64,000 bases of DNA from Xanthomonas albilineans (GTDB taxonomy: Bacteria > Pseudomonadota > Gammaproteobacteria > Xanthomonadales > Xanthomonadaceae). Of the stretch, positions 34,317 through 43,583 are shown one piece after another. Where the stretch lies: assembly GCF_002939705.1 (NCBI RefSeq), contig NZ_MDCB01000004.1, forward strand, positions 1,605-65,604, written 5' to 3'. Position numbers and translations under genes: made by a program. A model generated the notes under the pieces. That model saw nothing but the letters and a program-made list of their open reading frames with translations. It searched no databases and was not told the DNA's origin. Each line of letters starts with the position of its first letter. The first letter of the stretch is position 1.

Positions 34317-35078
34317 ATGCACATCGAAACCCTGGGACATGGCCCCGATCTGGTCCTGCTGCACGGGTGGGCACTGAACGGCGGCATCTTCGCACCGCTG
34401 CTCGAACGCCTGTCGGCACAGTACCGCATGCACGTCGTGGACCTACCCGGACATGGCCACAGCCGCGAGGACGACACGCCGCTGGCACTGCCGCATGTGG
34501 TCAGCGCAATCGCCGCGGCCACACCGCCAGCGGTGTGGCTGGGCTGGTCGCTGGGCGGCTTGTTCGCGCTGCATGCCGCCGCAACCCAACCGCAAGTGCG
34601 TGGCCTGGCAATGCTGGCGGCAACGCCACGCTTCGTCCGCGGCAGCGATTGGCCGCATGCGGTGGCACCGGAGGTATTCGCCCAGTTCGGCCACGACCTG
34701 ACGGAGGACTACCGCGGCACGCTGGACCGGTTCCTGGCACTGGACACGCTCGGCTCGGCGCACGCGCAGGCCGAATTGCGCACATTGCGCGCCACCCTCG
34801 GCGCACGCAGCGAGCCCGATGCGCAGGTGCTGCAGGACGGACTGACGCTGCTCGAACGCAGCGATCTGCGCCGCGCCCTGCCCAGCCTGCGCGTGCCCAG
34901 CCTGTGGATCGGCGGCCAACGCGACCGTCTGGTTCCACCCGCGGGCATGGCCGCCGCCGCCGCGCTGGCGCCGAACGCGAAGTCGTTGTGCATCAGCGGC
35001 GGTGGCCACGCGCCGTTCCTCGGCCATGCAGACGACGTCGCCCAGGCGCTAGACGAATTTCTCTCCACACTGGCGTAA
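34317..35078 (+). CDS. bioH: Pimeloyl-ACP methyl ester carboxylesterase BioH
   Basis: The 253-residue alpha/beta hydrolase has the nucleophile S78 in GWSLG and an oxyanion HGW at about residue 16-18. The acidic residue is in GGQRDRLVPP and the catalytic His in GGGHAPFLGH. It removes the methyl ester that BioC puts on the malonyl starter, releasing pimeloyl-ACP. Found between bioF and an SDR gene ahead of bioC. The 248 bases upstream hold no gene. Confidence 0.93.
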   Translation: MHIETLGHGPDLVLLHGWALNGGIFAPLLERLSAQYRMHVVDLPGHGHSREDDTPLALPHVVSAIAAATPPAVWLGWSLGGLFALHAAATQPQVRGLAMLAATPRFVRGSDWPHAVAPEVFAQFGHDLTEDYRGTLDRFLALDTLGSAHAQAELRTLRATLGARSEPDAQVLQDGLTLLERSDLRRALPSLRVPSLWIGGQRDRLVPPAGMAAAAALAPNAKSLCISGGGHAPFLGHADDVAQALDEFLSTLA

Positions 35079-35164
35079 CGCCGTATCGCCAGAGGCATGC
35101 GCGGCGCTGGCTGCCAGCGTCGCGATATCCGATCATCGCCGAGTCATTCAAACGGAGCACGCGC

Positions 35165-35947
35165 ATGGATCTGGGAATCGCCGGCAAATGGGCGCTGGTC
35201 TGCGCCGCGAGCAAAGGGCTGGGCCTGGGCTGCGCGCGGGCGTTGGTCGACGAAGGTGTACACGTGACGATCGTGGCGCGCGGTCAGGAAACGCTGGAGG
35301 CGGCCGCGGCGCATCTGCGCACACGGCCTGGACGCGGCGAGGTGATCGCCGTGGCGGCGGATATCGCCACCGAATCCGGCCGCGCCGCCGCACTGGCTGC
35401 CTGCCCGCAGGTGGATATCCTCATCAACAATGCGGGTGGCCCACCACCGGGGGACTTCCGCACGTGGGAACGCGAGGACTGGCTGCGTGCACTGGACGCC
35501 AACATGCTGGCGCCGATCGCCTTGATCCGCGCCACCGTCGACGCGATGCAGGCACGCGGTTTCGGCCGCATCGTCAACATCACCTCGGCCGCGGTCAAGG
35601 CGCCGATCGACAGCCTGGGCTTGTCCAATGGCGCGCGCGCCGGCTTGACCGGCTTCGTCGCCGGGCTGGCACGACGCACGGTGGCATACAACGTCACCCT
35701 CAACAACCTGCTGCCCGGTCAGTTCGACACCGACCGACTGCGTGGCAACATCGCCCACGCCGCGCAACGCGAAGGTGTGGATGCGGCAACACTGACCGCG
35801 CGCAAGCGCAGCCAGATCCCTGCCCGACGTTTCGGCACGGCCGAGGAATTCGGCGCGGTCTGCGCTTTCCTGTGCAGCGTGCAGGCCGGTTATCTCAGTG
35901 GACAGAATCTGCTACTGGACGGCGGCAGCTATCCGGGGACGTTCTAG
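35165..35947 (+). CDS. SDR-family protein with altered catalytic residues
   Basis: The 260-residue protein has an SDR Rossmann fold: AASKGLGLGCARALVDEG near the start (a variant of TGxxxGxG), NNAGG near 91-95, and SAAVKAP near 140. The usual catalytic YxxxK is absent; the equivalent segment reads SLGLSNGARAGL. This fits the non-classical BKR-like group that lacks the perfect SDR tetrad. It sits between bioH and bioC, possibly in the biotin operon, but its substrate cannot be inferred from the fold. ATG 35165. Confidence 0.88.
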   Translation: MDLGIAGKWALVCAASKGLGLGCARALVDEGVHVTIVARGQETLEAAAAHLRTRPGRGEVIAVAADIATESGRAAALAACPQVDILINNAGGPPPGDFRTWEREDWLRALDANMLAPIALIRATVDAMQARGFGRIVNITSAAVKAPIDSLGLSNGARAGLTGFVAGLARRTVAYNVTLNNLLPGQFDTDRLRGNIAHAAQREGVDAATLTARKRSQIPARRFGTAEEFGAVCAFLCSVQAGYLSGQNLLLDGGSYPGTF

Positions 35948-36092
35948 GAGCAGGACTCGGGAAAACATGTCCGCAACCGGCGATGCGACATGGATGGTGC
36001 CAACCCTCTGCAACGCCACTGCGCAGGGCCGCGCGCTGCCTCGCGGCCACGGCACCAGGCGTCTGGCCGTAGCAATAGGCGATAATGCGGCG

Positions 36093-36989
36093 ATGACGTC
36101 CTCTGCATTCGACCCTCAGCATATCCGCCGGGCATTTTCGCGTGCCGCCGCCAGTTACGACGCTGCCGCGGCGCTACAGCACGAAGTCGAAAAACGCCTG
36201 CTGGAGTCGCTGGACTATCTCGGCGACCGCGTACCGCAAGTGGTACTGGACGTGGGCAGCGGACCAGCGCATGCCGCGGCGACGATGAAAAAGCGCTGGC
36301 CACGCGCGCAGGTGATCGCCCTGGATCAGGCACTGCCGATGTTGCAGCAAGCCAAGCGCCATGCTGGCTGGTGGAAACCGTTCGCTCGCGTCTGCGCCGA
36401 TGCGCGCGCGCTACCACTGGCCGAACATAGCGTCGATGTGATTTTCAGCAATCTCTGCCTGCAGTGGGTCGAAGATCTACCGGCGGTGTTCGCCGGCTTC
36501 CGTCGCATCCTGCGCCACGGCGGCCTGTTGTTGTGCTCCAGCTTCGGCCCGGACACGCTGATCGAACTGCGCGAGGCCTTCGCCCAGGCAGATCGCGAAA
36601 CACCGCACGTGAGCCACTTCGCGCCGATCGCACAGTTCGGCGATGCACTGATGCTGGCGGGCTTCCGCGACCCGGTGCTGGACCGCGACCTGTTCACCCT
36701 GACCTATCCCGATCTCACCGCATTGATGCGCGAACTGCGCGCGATCGGCGCCACCAACGCGCTGCACGCGCGCCGCCACACGCTGACCGGACGCGGTCGT
36801 TTCGCCGCCGCCAGCGCCGCCTACGCAGCGCTGCGCACCTCCGAAGGCCGTCTGCCCAGCAGTTGGGAAGTGATCTACGCACACGCCTGGGCGCCCCCGC
36901 CGGGCACACCGATCCGCGAAGCCCACGGCGAGATCGCCGCAGTACCGCTGTCGGCGATCCCGATCCGCCGCCGCGACGCAGTCAGATAG
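36093..36989 (+). CDS. bioC: Malonyl-ACP O-methyltransferase BioC
   Basis: The 298-residue SAM methyltransferase has the VLDVGSGPAHAA SAM-binding motif and the later NLCLQWVEDL and LLCSSFGPDTL segments seen in BioC. It methylates malonyl-ACP to start pimelate synthesis. ATG 36093 is chosen; longer in-frame extension upstream would run into the preceding intergenic region. It closes the biotin cluster. Confidence 0.93.
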   Translation: MTSSAFDPQHIRRAFSRAAASYDAAAALQHEVEKRLLESLDYLGDRVPQVVLDVGSGPAHAAATMKKRWPRAQVIALDQALPMLQQAKRHAGWWKPFARVCADARALPLAEHSVDVIFSNLCLQWVEDLPAVFAGFRRILRHGGLLLCSSFGPDTLIELREAFAQADRETPHVSHFAPIAQFGDALMLAGFRDPVLDRDLFTLTYPDLTALMRELRAIGATNALHARRHTLTGRGRFAAASAAYAALRTSEGRLPSSWEVIYAHAWAPPPGTPIREAHGEIAAVPLSAIPIRRRDAVR

Positions 36990-37156
36990 CGCACGACCAG
37001 CATCTGATTTCGGTAAGGTCCCAGGCGCGAATCAGGCCGGGACATGATCGATCCAACCATGCAGCATATTGCGATTGCCGACCCGGACAACCTTGCCGCT
37101 TGTGGCCAAGATGGTCGCTACGCATTGCGCTGCGGACGGCACGCTTGCACACAGCG

Positions 37157-37804
37157 TCAGTTGGCCTGCTCCAGCAGATCGCGATGGAAAAAATAGACCT
37201 CCTGGAGCAGAAAGGGCCACCGCGTCTGGAAGCTGCGGAAACGGCTGCTCGGAGTCGAAGAAGCCAAGGCGTCGATCTGCAATTCCCGACATAACCTTAG
37301 CGCGCGCGCCATGTGCAGGGGATCGCTGACCACAATGACGCGACGCAGCCCATGCGCACGCATGATCTGACGCGCTTGGATCAAGTTTTGCCGGGTGGTC
37401 CGCGAGATCGTCTCGATCAAAACCGCGTCGGCCGGCACACCCTGACGCAGCGCATAGCGGCGCGCCACCTGCGCCTCGGCGAAGCGGGCACCGTTACCGA
37501 AGCCACCGGTGAAGATCAGCGTTGGCGCATAGCCGCGTCGGTATAAGTCCAGCGCATGGCGGATGCGCTCCTCGAATACCGGCGAGGGCTTGGCGTCGTA
37601 GGCGGCGGCGCCGAGTACGATGATGGCATCGGCCGGCGCGGCCTGATCGCGATCACCGACCCAGACGATGTAGATCGCCACGCCCAATAGCCACAGCCCC
37701 AGCAGGACGCACAGGCGAATGGTCCAGAGCAGCCAGCCACGCCATCGCCGCGACGTCGAACCGTCCTTCACGGAAACGTCTCCGAATCGGCGTGGCCGGC
37801 ACAC
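37157..37804 (-). CDS. YdcF/SanA-like DUF218 membrane protein
   Basis: The 215-residue protein has one N-terminal membrane helix (LLWTIRLCVLLGLWLLGVAIY) followed by a DUF218 domain: ADAIIVLGAAAYD, then RRGYAPTLIFTGGFG and VVSDPLHMARA. Such proteins are linked to envelope polysaccharide or barrier function in other bacteria. The function here is unknown. GTG 37771 is an alternative start. It points away from bioC. Confidence 0.85.
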   Translation of the reverse strand: MCRPRRFGDVSVKDGSTSRRWRGWLLWTIRLCVLLGLWLLGVAIYIVWVGDRDQAAPADAIIVLGAAAYDAKPSPVFEERIRHALDLYRRGYAPTLIFTGGFGNGARFAEAQVARRYALRQGVPADAVLIETISRTTRQNLIQARQIMRAHGLRRVIVVSDPLHMARALRLCRELQIDALASSTPSSRFRSFQTRWPFLLQEVYFFHRDLLEQAN

Positions 37805-38321
37805 AGGCTCCTCATCCCGCAGGGCAGGGCTAAGCCGGTCAGCACCGCCCTGCGTGCCATCTGTGAGTACGCCTTTCCTTCAGGCTTGAACGCCTTGCCC
37901 CGCGCCGCTCTCCTCATCGCATCCTCGCGGCGCGCAAAGACTTCGATGTAATCGTGCGGCAGGGCGACGTCGCGACCGCCAAGGGTGCTGCACCGTTCGT
38001 CGCAGATGGTGTCGGCGAGCCTGCGCATACTGCACGCGCCCCGACGACAGCGTCCGGCGCCCGCGAATGCAGCACCATCTGGGTGAACTGGGCATGGGTG
38101 GCAATACGCGCCAGCGCCATGACGTCGCCGGATTCGGGCAAGCAACATGAGACCATGCGCAAAAGGTTAACGTATCGTCCCGAACGCACAGCGTCGGCCG
38201 CAGACGCCAAGTGACCGCTGTTGCACGCGACTTAAGTATTTAACCAACCGACACACGAATTAAGGACGCATTCAATGCAGCAGGCCGAATCTGTCATTCA
38301 GCCCCCTGGACAGCAAATACC
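37805..38321. other. Intergenic region, possibly holding eroded coding sequence
   Basis: 517 bases between the DUF218 and lipoprotein genes. Minus-strand frames at 37768-38148 and 37914-38210 are open but have no recognisable domain. The first has a segment (DYIEVFARREDAMRRAARGK) that looks protein-like, but no complete gene can be drawn. A degraded gene is possible. Confidence 0.4.
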
Positions 38322-38735
38322 ATGACACTGCGCCTGATCTGCGCCGCTGGATTGCTCGCCACGTTGGGTGGCTGCGCTACTTACGATTATGCAGGCGGTA
38401 ACGAGGGCGGCTACTACCGTGGTGCACCCTCGGTCGAGTATCGCTACCCCGCCGGCTACTCCGAGTACGCCTACCCGTACGGGATGGCTCCCTACGCCTA
38501 TGGTCCCGGATACTACGGGTATTACAGTTACGGGGTTCCGTACTACTACTACCATCGCGACAGCTACCACGGCGGCGATGGCCCGCCACGCCCCCATCCG
38601 GTGCTCATGCCACCGAGCGGAGGCATCGGTATTCCGTCGCCATTGCGTCAACAAACCGTCGATCGCCCGCCACGCTCCCATCCGATGCTCGTGCCACGGG
38701 GCGGAGGCATTGGTATCCGGACGCCATTGCGTTAA
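38322..38735 (+). CDS. Tyrosine/glycine-rich lipoprotein with internal repeat
   Basis: The 137-residue protein has a lipoprotein signal (LICAAGLLATLGGC, with LGGC as lipobox; Cys at residue 18). The mature part is rich in Tyr, Gly and Pro. From about residue 88 it holds two copies of a block reading PPRxHPxLxPxxGGIGIxxPLR, encoded at about 38580-38650 and 38667-38737, 87 bp apart. The function is unknown; likely an outer-membrane-associated envelope protein. Confidence 0.8.
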   Translation: MTLRLICAAGLLATLGGCATYDYAGGNEGGYYRGAPSVEYRYPAGYSEYAYPYGMAPYAYGPGYYGYYSYGVPYYYYHRDSYHGGDGPPRPHPVLMPPSGGIGIPSPLRQQTVDRPPRSHPMLVPRGGGIGIRTPLR

Positions 38736-39030
38736 AATCGACGATGGCACGGTCGCGGCCATCGTCGCTACGGCAACGGCTGGTACTTATGCCGCGGCTG
38801 CTTGCACTGCACCCTAGTAACCTTGGGCGCAGCAATGTGACACACAACACATTACAAGCCTTATCAGGGGCTTGCGGCGGCGCCACTGCAAGACGCACTC
38901 TAGCTCCTACGGCGTGCCGCTTACGTCGCTATCACGACCTGATAGAGTTGCCATCGTCTTAATGTCGACGTCCGACAGGGAATTTGGATCCCCCCTGTTC
39001 CAGCCCTGTCGGATGTCGGCGCCCAAAACA
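38736..39030. other. Intergenic region after the lipoprotein gene
   Basis: About 295 bases without a convincing gene, ending at the first of two terminators. Small open frames are present on both strands but lack recognisable features. Confidence 0.5.
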
Positions 39031-39060
39031 AAAGCCCCGGTCAGCCAGCCGGGGCTTTTT
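39031..39060. terminator. Bidirectional rho-independent terminator
   Basis: AGCCCCGG and CCGGGGCT pair around TCAGCCAG, flanked by AAAA on the left and TTTTT on the right, so it can terminate in both directions. It lies in the gap between the lipoprotein gene and mnmG. Confidence 0.9.
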
Positions 39061-39093
39061 GCTTTCAAGCATCGATCGACCTCGGCCACGGTC

Positions 39094-39128
39094 AAAAAAA
39101 GGGCCGGTAGTCCCCCGACTACCGGCCC
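39094..39128 (-). terminator. Minus-strand rho-independent terminator
   Basis: GGGCCGGTAGT pairs with ACTACCGGCCC; read on the minus strand the stem is followed by seven T. No minus-strand gene is annotated upstream of it, so it must end some transcript starting between here and the mnmG promoter region. Confidence 0.85.
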
Positions 39129-39259
39129 CGGCTCCCCCGACGCACGCGTGACTGGCCCCTGTTCCAATTCCAGTCATGCGCCCCTGACGCATTTGCCACG
39201 TCGGGTGCAGTGGGGATATCTGCAGATTGCGTGCCAACTTGAGACTCGAACCTACAAAT

Positions 39260-39275
39260 TGTGATTTACATCACA
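39260..39275. promoter_or_regulatory. Perfect Clp/CRP-type binding site
   Basis: TGTGA-TTTACA-TCACA is the ideal symmetric CRP consensus. In Xanthomonas, Clp, a CRP relative sensitive to cyclic di-GMP, binds this pattern. It is about 77 bases before the mnmG start and about 130 bases from the minus-strand terminator, so it may control a transcript in either direction. Confidence 0.82.
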
Positions 39276-39351
39276 AATAATTTTGTGTTTTACACGGCCT
39301 TAAACCTGCACCACACTTTTGCCCGCACCCACGCCGGCTGACGAGTACCCC

Positions 39352-41244
39352 ATGAGCGACTCCTCCTTCTACCGCTATGACGTGATCGTGATCGGCGGCG
39401 GCCATGCCGGCACCGAGGCGGCGCTGGCCTCCGCCCGTGCCGGCGCGGGCACCCTGCTGCTGACCCACAACATGGAAACGGTGGGAGCGATGAGCTGCAA
39501 CCCAGCCATCGGCGGCATCGGCAAAGGCCACCTGGTCAAGGAAATCGACGCACTGGGGGGGGCCATGGCGCAGGCCGCCGATCTGGCCGGCATCCAGTGG
39601 CGCACCCTCAATGCCTCCAAGGGTCCGGCGGTACGCGCTACCCGCTGCCAAGCCGACCGTAGCCTTTACCGCAACGCGATCCGACGGCTGGTCGAGGCCC
39701 ACCCCAACCTGACCGTGTTCCAGGCCGCCGTCGACGATCTGGTCATGGACGGCGAGCGCGTGCGCGGTGTGCTGACCCAGACCGGGCTGCGTTTCGAAGC
39801 GGGCGCGGTGGTGCTGACCGCCGGCACCTTCCTTGCCGGCAAAATCCACATCGGCCAGACCCAGTACGCCGGCGGCCGCGCTGGCGACCCACCAGCCACC
39901 GCGCTGGCGCAAGCGCTGCGCGACGGCCGCTTCGGCGTGGATCGGCTCAAGACCGGTACCCCGCCACGCATCGATGGCCGCAGCCTGGACTACACGGCGA
40001 TGGAAGAGCAGCCTGGCGACACGCCGCTGCCGGTGATGTCCTTCCTCGGCGATGTCGCCCAGCATCCGCGCCAGGTGTCGTGCTGGATCACCCACACCAC
40101 CGAACGCACCCACGCCATCATCCGCGGCGCACTGGACCGCTCGCCGTTGTACACCGGCCAGATCGAGGGCATCGGCCCGCGCTACTGCCCCTCGATCGAG
40201 GACAAAGTGGTGCGCTTCGCCGAGAAAGCCAGCCACCAGATCTTCGTCGAGCCGGAGGGCCTGGACGTGGTCGAGATCTATCCCAACGGCATCTCCACCT
40301 CGCTACCGTTCGACGTGCAGCTGGAGTTGGTGCGCTCGATCCGCGGGTTCGAGCGGGCGCATATCACCCGCCCTGGCTACGCAATCGAATACGACTTCTT
40401 CGACCCGCGCGGACTGAAAGCTTCGCTGGAGACCAAGGCCATGCCTGGGCTGTTCTTTGCCGGGCAGATCAACGGCACCACCGGCTACGAGGAAGCCGCC
40501 GCCCAGGGCCTGATCGCCGGGCTCAACGCCGCGCGTCAGGTACAGGGGCTGGAACCGTGGTCGCCGCGCCGCGACCAGGCCTACATCGGCGTGCTGATCG
40601 ACGATCTGATCACGCACGGCACCAGCGAGCCGTACCGTATGTTCACCAGTCGCGCCGAGTACCGGCTGCAACTGCGCGAAGACAACGCCGACGCGCGCCT
40701 GACCGGTATCGGCCGCGAGTTGGGTCTAGTCGATGAAGCGCGCTGGGCGCGGTTCCAGACCAAGCAGGACGCGGTGGCGCGCGAGAACGAACGCCTGCGC
40801 GGGTTCTGGGCCACCCCAAGCAACGCGCTGGGACGCGAGGTGGCGGCGACGCTGGGCGTGGCGGTCAGCCGCGAGACCAACGTGCTGGACTTGATCAAGC
40901 GCCCGGAACTGGACTACGCCGCGCTGATGCGGGTGCCATTGCTGGGGCCGGGCGTGGCCGATACGCAGGTGGCCGAACAGGTCGAGATCGGGATCAAATA
41001 CGCCGGCTACCTGGAGCGCCAGCGCGAAGAAATCGCGCGCCAGCAGCGCCACGAGGACACTACGATCCCGACCGCGTTCGACTACGCGCAAGTGCGCGGA
41101 CTATCGGCCGAAGTGCAGCAAAAGCTTCAGCGCGTGCGCCCACAGACCGTCGGTCAGGCACAGCGCATCCCCGGCATGACTCCGGCGGCGATTTCGCTGC
41201 TACTGGTGCACCTGGAGCGCGCGCGCCGCAGCCGGGTGGCGTAA
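39352..41244 (+). CDS. mnmG: tRNA uridine 5-carboxymethylaminomethyl modification enzyme MnmG (GidA)
   Basis: The 630-residue FAD enzyme has the IGGGHAG dinucleotide motif at residues 14-20, then [14 protein letters not shown] and the tail [16 protein letters not shown]. With MnmE it modifies U34 of several tRNAs. ATG 39352 gives the normal length. A perfect Clp/CRP site lies upstream. It converges with the esterase gene about 30 bases downstream. Confidence 0.97.
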   Translation: MSDSSFYRYDVIVIGGGHAGTEAALASARAGAGTLLLTHNMETVGAMSCNPAIGGIGKGHLVKEIDALGGAMAQAADLAGIQWRTLNASKGPAVRATRCQADRSLYRNAIRRLVEAHPNLTVFQAAVDDLVMDGERVRGVLTQTGLRFEAGAVVLTAGTFLAGKIHIGQTQYAGGRAGDPPATALAQALRDGRFGVDRLKTGTPPRIDGRSLDYTAMEEQPGDTPLPVMSFLGDVAQHPRQVSCWITHTTERTHAIIRGALDRSPLYTGQIEGIGPRYCPSIEDKVVRFAEKASHQIFVEPEGLDVVEIYPNGISTSLPFDVQLELVRSIRGFERAHITRPGYAIEYDFFDPRGLKASLETKAMPGLFFAGQINGTTGYEEAAAQGLIAGLNAARQVQGLEPWSPRRDQAYIGVLIDDLITHGTSEPYRMFTSRAEYRLQLREDNADARLTGIGRELGLVDEARWARFQTKQDAVARENERLRGFWATPSNALGREVAATLGVAVSRETNVLDLIKRPELDYAALMRVPLLGPGVADTQVAEQVEIGIKYAGYLERQREEIARQQRHEDTTIPTAFDYAQVRGLSAEVQQKLQRVRPQTVGQAQRIPGMTPAAISLLLVHLERARRSRVA

Positions 41245-41275
41245 CCGGCGGGCGAGCGCGATCGCCGCTGCGCGT

Positions 41276-42235
41276 CTACGCCTGCGCGGCGACCGGCAAC
41301 AGGCGCTGACGCAGCTGCAACGCGGCCAGGTCGATGACCTCGCCCGCCGCGCGCAACACGGCACCCATACTGACGAAACCGTGGATCATGCCCGGGTACA
41401 CGCGCATGGTCACCTCCACGCCCGCCTGGCGCAGCCGCTGCGCGTAGTGCAGACCTTCGTCGTACAGCGCATCGCGATCGGCCAGCACCACCAGCGCTGG
41501 CGCGACGCCGGCCACGTCCGGAGCCAGTGCCGGCGAGATGCGCCAATCCGTGGTCACCACCGGGTCCGGGAGCAATTTACTGTCGAAAAAGCGCATCGCC
41601 GCCTCGGTCAGCGGCGGAATAACCGCGTTTTGCACGCGCGAAGGAAACGGATTGTCCGGCCGTGCGTCGGTCAACGGATACACCAGCACTTGGCAGCGCA
41701 AAGAGATGCCCGCATCACGCGCGGCCAGCGCGGCACTTGCCGCCAGCGCGCCACCGATGCTGTCGCCGGCGATCGCCAGACGCTGCGGATCGGCGCCGAC
41801 CTCGGCGGAATTGGCGGCCAGCCATTGCACCACCGCGATCACGTCCTCGATGCCGGCCGGGGCCGGATGTTCTGGCGCGAGCCGGTAATCCACCGCCAGC
41901 ACCTGGCAGCCGGCGCGCGCCGCCAGTTGCCGGCAGATGTCGTCGTGCGAGTCGAGATCGCCGAGCACACCCCCACCGCCGTGCACATAGACGCAGGTAG
42001 GCGCCGGCAGCGACTCCACTCCAACTGGCCGGTACAGACGCAGCGGCACTGGTCCACACGGGCCCGGCGCCTGCGCCCCGCGCACCTCGGCCATCTCCAA
42101 AGGCGGAAAGCCGAACTGCGACCCTAATGCAGAAAACTTCGCGCGCGCGGCGGGCAACGGCAATTGCTCTATCGGCGGTTGCCCGGACTGTTTCATCTGA
42201 TCGAAAAAACGAACGACATCTGGATCGAAGTACAT
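41276..42235 (-). CDS. Alpha/beta hydrolase, HSL-type esterase
   Basis: The 319-residue enzyme has HGGGG (oxyanion) near residue 87, then GDSIGG containing the nucleophile near 158-163, and the acid and histidine (YDEGL, HGFVSMG) in the C-terminal part, the hormone-sensitive-lipase family order. Likely a carboxylesterase acting on short acyl esters; the substrate is unknown. It is convergent with mnmG. A GTTATT/AATAAC inverted repeat lies upstream of its start. Confidence 0.9.
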   Translation of the reverse strand: MYFDPDVVRFFDQMKQSGQPPIEQLPLPAARAKFSALGSQFGFPPLEMAEVRGAQAPGPCGPVPLRLYRPVGVESLPAPTCVYVHGGGGVLGDLDSHDDICRQLAARAGCQVLAVDYRLAPEHPAPAGIEDVIAVVQWLAANSAEVGADPQRLAIAGDSIGGALAASAALAARDAGISLRCQVLVYPLTDARPDNPFPSRVQNAVIPPLTEAAMRFFDSKLLPDPVVTTDWRISPALAPDVAGVAPALVVLADRDALYDEGLHYAQRLRQAGVEVTMRVYPGMIHGFVSMGAVLRAAGEVIDLAALQLRQRLLPVAAQA

Positions 42236-42279
42236 CGTTGACCCTCCCCGACGGCTGCGGAAACTGTTGCATCAAGATT

Positions 42280-42294
42280 GTTATTTTCAATAAC
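42280..42294. promoter_or_regulatory. Candidate operator upstream of the esterase gene
   Basis: GTTATT and AATAAC form a perfect six-base inverted repeat with a three-base spacer, 45 bases upstream of the minus-strand start at 42235. It may bind a repressor; no regulator gene is adjacent. Confidence 0.35.
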
Positions 42295-42499
42295 CATTTT
42301 CGCAAATAAACGCAATCGCAGTGCGAGGCATGGATCGCGCCGCGATCATGCGACCAGCACCGATGACACCCTGCGATGGGCGCCAAGCGCAGGCACGACA
42401 AGGCAATACACGCCACTTCGCCTAGCCAGGTCATAGTGAAGCCGCCGCGTCACCGCATTGCGCCGCAACATGGGCGTGCGCGAAGATGCGCGCCGCGGA

Positions 42500-43357
42500 T
42501 CAGTCGTCGCTGGCGGCGGCTTCACGGCCCTGTTGACGGATAAGCGCTTCCTGGCGTGCATCCTCGATCGAGGCACGCACCGCACGCACGTCGGCACGGC
42601 GGGTGTCGAACGCGAAACGACCGCTGAGCGGGCTATCCGGGAGCAGCGCGCCCTTCTCGTAGAGCGCCCACATCTCTTCGCCGTAATGGGTGACGTTGAG
42701 GTCGGGGGCGAAGCGACCCAGGCAGTCGCGCAGGTTGTGCACGTCGCGCAACAGCATGGCACGCGCAGCGTTATTGCCGGCAGCGCTGACCACCTGCGGA
42801 AAATCGATCACCACCGGGCCATCGGCGGCGACCAGCACGTTGTATTCGGACAGATCGCCATGGATCAGGCCCAGGCACAGCATCTTGGCCACATCGCCGA
42901 TCAGCCGGGCGTGGAAGGCGCGTGCTTGCTCCGGCAGCAATTCCACTTCGCTCAGCCGCGGCGCGCTCTGCCCCTCGGCATCGGTGACCAGTTCCATCAA
43001 CAACACACCGTGGAAGTAGCCACGCGGCTGCGGCACATGCACGCCAGCATCCACCAGTTGATACAACGTATTGGCCTCGGTGTCCTTCCACGCGGCCTCC
43101 TGTTCGCGACGACCGAACTTGGTGGCCTTGCCCATCGCCCGCGACTGACGGCTGCCGCGTACCTTGCGTCCCTCCTGATACTGCACCCGCGCCTGGAAAC
43201 TGCGCTGGGCCATGTCCTTGTAGACCTTGGCGCACAGCACGTCGTCGCCAGCCTGGACCACGTAGACTGCCGCCTCCTTGCCACTCTTGAGCGGACGCAG
43301 CACGCCATCGATAACGCCGTCATCGATCAGCGGTTGCAGGCCCGGGGGAATCTTCAT
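42500..43357 (-). CDS. Serine protein kinase, RIO family
   Basis: The 285-residue kinase has SGKEAAVYVV near the start for ATP binding, the Lys in CAKVYK, the catalytic IHGDLSEYNVL with the HGD aspartate, and VVIDFPQVV for the metal. These are RIO1-type motifs. ATG 43357 is chosen because the conserved RIO start is MKIPPGLQPLI; longer frames upstream lack a conserved sequence. Bacterial RIO kinases are poorly understood. The substrate is unknown. Confidence 0.9.
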   Translation of the reverse strand: MKIPPGLQPLIDDGVIDGVLRPLKSGKEAAVYVVQAGDDVLCAKVYKDMAQRSFQARVQYQEGRKVRGSRQSRAMGKATKFGRREQEAAWKDTEANTLYQLVDAGVHVPQPRGYFHGVLLMELVTDAEGQSAPRLSEVELLPEQARAFHARLIGDVAKMLCLGLIHGDLSEYNVLVAADGPVVIDFPQVVSAAGNNAARAMLLRDVHNLRDCLGRFAPDLNVTHYGEEMWALYEKGALLPDSPLSGRFAFDTRRADVRAVRASIEDARQEALIRQQGREAAASDD

Positions 43358-43583
43358 CGGTTGCAGGACCACCATGCGTGGGGAAATGCGATTATGGCCT
43401 AAGCCTGCCACAGTACCGAGACGCATATACCACTGCAGCACAGCGCCGACCGCGAACGATGCGCCAATGACCTTCTGCGCGGCGCATCGCGGGCGATGTC
43501 GCAGCACCGCCCGCGTTGGCACGGATACCAGCGTCCCGCACAGGCGGGCACTGACGCCAATCGTAACCGTGCCCAACCAACCG

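Noticed and set aside
34367-35163. Long N-terminal extension of the SDR gene through bioH
   Set aside because: It reads bioH out of frame; the real start is ATG 35165.
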